NCBI GenBank assembly: GCA_013287855.1 | Contig: JABDCY010000002.1 | Location: forward strand, 1 to 64,000 | From: Candidatus Babelota bacterium | GTDB lineage: Bacteria > Babelota > Babeliae > Babelales > Vermiphilaceae | Direction of reading: 5' to 3' | Length of the DNA stretch: 64,000 nt | Shown: one piece after another, positions 61,275 to 64,000 of the stretch | Layout: each line of letters starts with the position of its first letter | Position numbering within the stretch: the stretch's first letter is position 1 | Program-made: the position numbers and the translations under genes | Notes under the pieces: generated by a model | What the model saw: only the letters and a program-made list of their open reading frames with translations | What the model was told of the DNA's origin: nothing | The model's database searches: none

Positions 61275-61999
61275 AGAGGTTATCTATGATTTGGTTAATG
61301 GTGCTATTTTTTGGAATATATTGCGGATGCAAGGCTGGAGCTAGCGAGGAACTTTTTTTGCAAGCAGCTCATGCCTACAAAAATAAAGATTATGAACAGG
61401 CCCAAAACCTGTATGAAAAAATTGAACCTAAAAATGCTGCCGTATTCTATAATCTTGGCAATTGTGCCTATAAGCGAGACAATTTTGCGCAAGCATATAT
61501 TTGTTGGAAAAAAGCTGAGCGTACTGCATCCGGCGTTGCGCGTCGCCATATTCAGCGGAACATCCAGGAATGTGCAGAACATTTAGAACATCGTGAAAAT
61601 TCAACGGGAGTAGCAAAGGTCGCTACGCGTGTGTATACTATGCTTTCGAGAATTCCAAGCGGTATAGTTCAACTGTTGTTCTTAGTCCTCTGGTATTGCC
61701 TATGGCTTGTTGGATTGCTACGAAAAACAAAGCGTACGGTAGTTGTCGGTTTGCTCATGGGTGCTGTAGGTAGCGGAGTTCTTGTTGCCATGAAATATTA
61801 TGTCGATAATAGTTGCTATGGTCTTGTGAGTAGAGAAGGGATTCATCTGTATGCTGGGCCAAATGAACGGTTTCATGAGCTGGGCGATCTTGCTCAGTTG
61901 GCTATGGTTAGTGTGAAGCAAAAAGAACGTGATTGGTATAAAATTACACACGCATCTCGGACAGGATGGATTCCGGCAGATGCTCTTGAAATTTTGTGA
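61271..61999 (+). CDS. batE: BatE-like TPR/SH3 protein
   Basis: TPR YEQAQNLYEKIEPKNAAVFYNLGNCAYK; two TM; C-terminal SH3-like GIHLYAGPNERFHELGDL. Confidence 0.78.
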   Translation: MKRLSMIWLMVLFFGIYCGCKAGASEELFLQAAHAYKNKDYEQAQNLYEKIEPKNAAVFYNLGNCAYKRDNFAQAYICWKKAERTASGVARRHIQRNIQECAEHLEHRENSTGVAKVATRVYTMLSRIPSGIVQLLFLVLWYCLWLVGLLRKTKRTVVVGLLMGAVGSGVLVAMKYYVDNSCYGLVSREGIHLYAGPNERFHELGDLAQLAMVSVKQKERDWYKITHASRTGWIPADALEIL

Positions 62000-62008
62000 T
62001 GAGGAAAG

Positions 62009-62995
62009 ATGGTTAATCGGCTGAGTAGATATCTACTCGTTGGAGCACTTGCCTGTGGCGCGATTATGCTCGTTGCAATGATGATTCTTGAATATAGGTT
62101 TTTCAAGCATCAGGCTCATCAAATGATGCAATTGCAAGGTGAATATCGCAGCTACATGCAAACGGCAAAATCGATTGTTGATGACTACGCAAAAACAAAA
62201 GAACGTTTAGTGCTTCTTGAAGAACTAAATAAAGGCGAAAAAAAAAACGCTGAAATGACCGGCACTGCATCAGAATTTGATACTCCTTTTCCTGAAGGTG
62301 TGCGGGTCTATTCAAGCGAGGATAACGATGTTGATCCACAAGATAATTTTCTTGTGGTTAATCGTGAGCTTGAATATTTAAAAGAAGCGACGCTTGCACA
62401 CATAAAAGAAGTTGAGTTAGAACATCTGTTGCAACGAGTTGATCTTGATGAGTGGCAGGATTATTCCGAACGCATGTTGGCAAAAAAGGAACCGCAACCA
62501 AGAAGAAAACGCAAAGCGGGTTCATACGCAACAACATTCCAAGGGCGAAAAACCGTGCCAGTTGCACCAAGTACTCACAAACGAGATATGACATTTTCAT
62601 GGCCGATAGATCGCTCACATTTTTGGTTAAGTTCATTCTATGGACCCCGCAAATTCAAAAATGGTAAAGTGAATTTCCATGGTGGTATTGACATGGCAGC
62701 AATTAAGGGCACGTCGGTGACTGCAGCGGCTTCTGGCATTGTAGTTGAAGCGCGTTCAGCGCCTGGCTACGGCAATACGGTGCTCATTGCGCACAATGGA
62801 AAATACAAAACGCGGTATGCACATTTGAAATCGATGTTTGTGAAAGTTGGGCAACCAATACATCGCGGTGGTCTCATCGGGACGGTAGGAGCTACCGGTT
62901 ATGTGCGCAGTGCATTTGGCCGAGATCCTTCGCACCTACATTTTGAATTGTATGTTTTTGGAAAAAAAGTAAACCCGATGCATTTTTTGGCATAA
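62009..62995 (+). CDS. M23-family (LytM) metallopeptidase
   Basis: FHGGIDMAAIKGT...YGNTVLIAHNGKYKTRYAHL...HLHFELYVFGK. Confidence 0.92.
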   Translation: MVNRLSRYLLVGALACGAIMLVAMMILEYRFFKHQAHQMMQLQGEYRSYMQTAKSIVDDYAKTKERLVLLEELNKGEKKNAEMTGTASEFDTPFPEGVRVYSSEDNDVDPQDNFLVVNRELEYLKEATLAHIKEVELEHLLQRVDLDEWQDYSERMLAKKEPQPRRKRKAGSYATTFQGRKTVPVAPSTHKRDMTFSWPIDRSHFWLSSFYGPRKFKNGKVNFHGGIDMAAIKGTSVTAAASGIVVEARSAPGYGNTVLIAHNGKYKTRYAHLKSMFVKVGQPIHRGGLIGTVGATGYVRSAFGRDPSHLHFELYVFGKKVNPMHFLA

Positions 62996-63044
62996 TATAC
63001 TAGTATAAGCATGAAAACAAAATTTTTAGCATAAGGAATAACGG

Positions 63045-63950
63045 ATGAAAGTCTCAACTAAGCAGACCGGTTTTTTGGCAACAGTTAAAGAAATTGCCGG
63101 CTTACTGTTAATTGTATTTCTCATAAGAACAGTAGGTTTTGGATTATATCAAGTGCCAACCGGCTCAATGGAAACAACCATGCTCGTGGGCGAACGATTT
63201 TTTGCTGATAAATTAAGTTATTGGTTTGTCAAACCAAACCACAGTAACATCATCGCATTTAATTCGCCGTTATTTGATTATTCAAAAAATAAAATTGCTC
63301 GTTTATTTCAAGAATATGTGTGGGGACCTGAAAATTTGACCAAGCGTGTGATCGGAATTCCAGGAGATCATGTGCAAGGAAAAGTTGAAGATGGCAAGCC
63401 AGTAATTTATTTGAATGGCGTCAAACTTGAAGAAACGTATCTCAATAAGTATCCATTATTGTATGTCTGGAAAGTAGATCAAGCAGATCTTGCTGAGCTT
63501 ATACAGCGCGGTATTAGCCCAGATCAACTTGGCAAATTCGTAGTGCCAAAATCGTATGATCCTGAAAAACCATATGATCATCAACAATTTTATGATATTA
63601 ACCCTTCACGAATTGTACACGATATACCACTGGTAATGCCTGGAACATTAATACATCCGATAAAAGATCTTGGCGCATTTCCTGAAGACAAAAATTATTG
63701 GACTAATACCGACATCTTTAACGTGCATCTTGGACCGAATGAATATTGGGTGATGGGAGACAATCGTTTAGGAAGTGGTGACTCGCGTGCCTTTGGGCCG
63801 ATTGATGGTCATCTCATTCATGGAAGAATTTTATGGCGTATTTGGTCTATTGATAGTGATGAATCGTGGTGGATTGTAGACCTCATTAAACACCCCATCG
63901 ATTTTTGGAAAAAAATTCGCTGGAGTCGATTCTTCCAACTCGTCAAATAA
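63045..63950 (+). CDS. lepB: Signal peptidase I
   Basis: VPTGSMETTML, KRVIGIPGDHV, WVMGDNRLGSGDSRAFG. Confidence 0.92.
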   Translation: MKVSTKQTGFLATVKEIAGLLLIVFLIRTVGFGLYQVPTGSMETTMLVGERFFADKLSYWFVKPNHSNIIAFNSPLFDYSKNKIARLFQEYVWGPENLTKRVIGIPGDHVQGKVEDGKPVIYLNGVKLEETYLNKYPLLYVWKVDQADLAELIQRGISPDQLGKFVVPKSYDPEKPYDHQQFYDINPSRIVHDIPLVMPGTLIHPIKDLGAFPEDKNYWTNTDIFNVHLGPNEYWVMGDNRLGSGDSRAFGPIDGHLIHGRILWRIWSIDSDESWWIVDLIKHPIDFWKKIRWSRFFQLVK

Positions 63951-64000
63951 TTACGAGCGCCAAGAAAACTGCAAGGGATGCATGATTTTAAGGTAAATAG

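Overview
The window is about 64 kb of protein-dense bacterial DNA. It has no rRNA, tRNA, CRISPR array or classical transposase that I could find. Gene content suggests an intracellular or host-associated Gram-negative such as Candidatus Dependentiae (TM6/Babeliae): many signal-peptide proteins, outer-membrane barrels, collagen-like proteins and few biosynthetic genes. That assignment is inference. Recognisable genes are a P-type ATPase 3' end, prepilin peptidase, rbfA, rpsU, an APC permease, a UDP-GlcNAc 2-epimerase, glycosyltransferases, gltX, a BamA/Omp85 protein, potABCD, metG, lnt, a heparinase-like gene, topA, plsC, a Bat-type operon, an M23 peptidase and lepB. The most interesting signals are four. 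(1) Two about 400-bp elements each hold one small GIY-YIG nuclease ORF between near-perfect inverted hairpin repeats with the same termini (CCGTTCG...CGAACGG). One sits inside the potABCD operon with a 6-bp flanking direct repeat. ORF-less paired hairpins of the same family occur elsewhere, and the stems covary across copies. This looks like a REP/REPIN system mobilised by a GIY-YIG nuclease. (2) Two collagen-like (GXT)n proteins flank a cluster of sugar enzymes (WecB-like epimerase and two GT2-type proteins) that all appear to carry export signals. (3) Three adjacent genes encode surface proteins built from 11-residue vicinal-cysteine repeats (LNSKIDNCCVT). (4) A trio of secreted paralogs has a possible Skp1/BTB-like N-terminal segment. 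All assignments were made by eye, with no database search.
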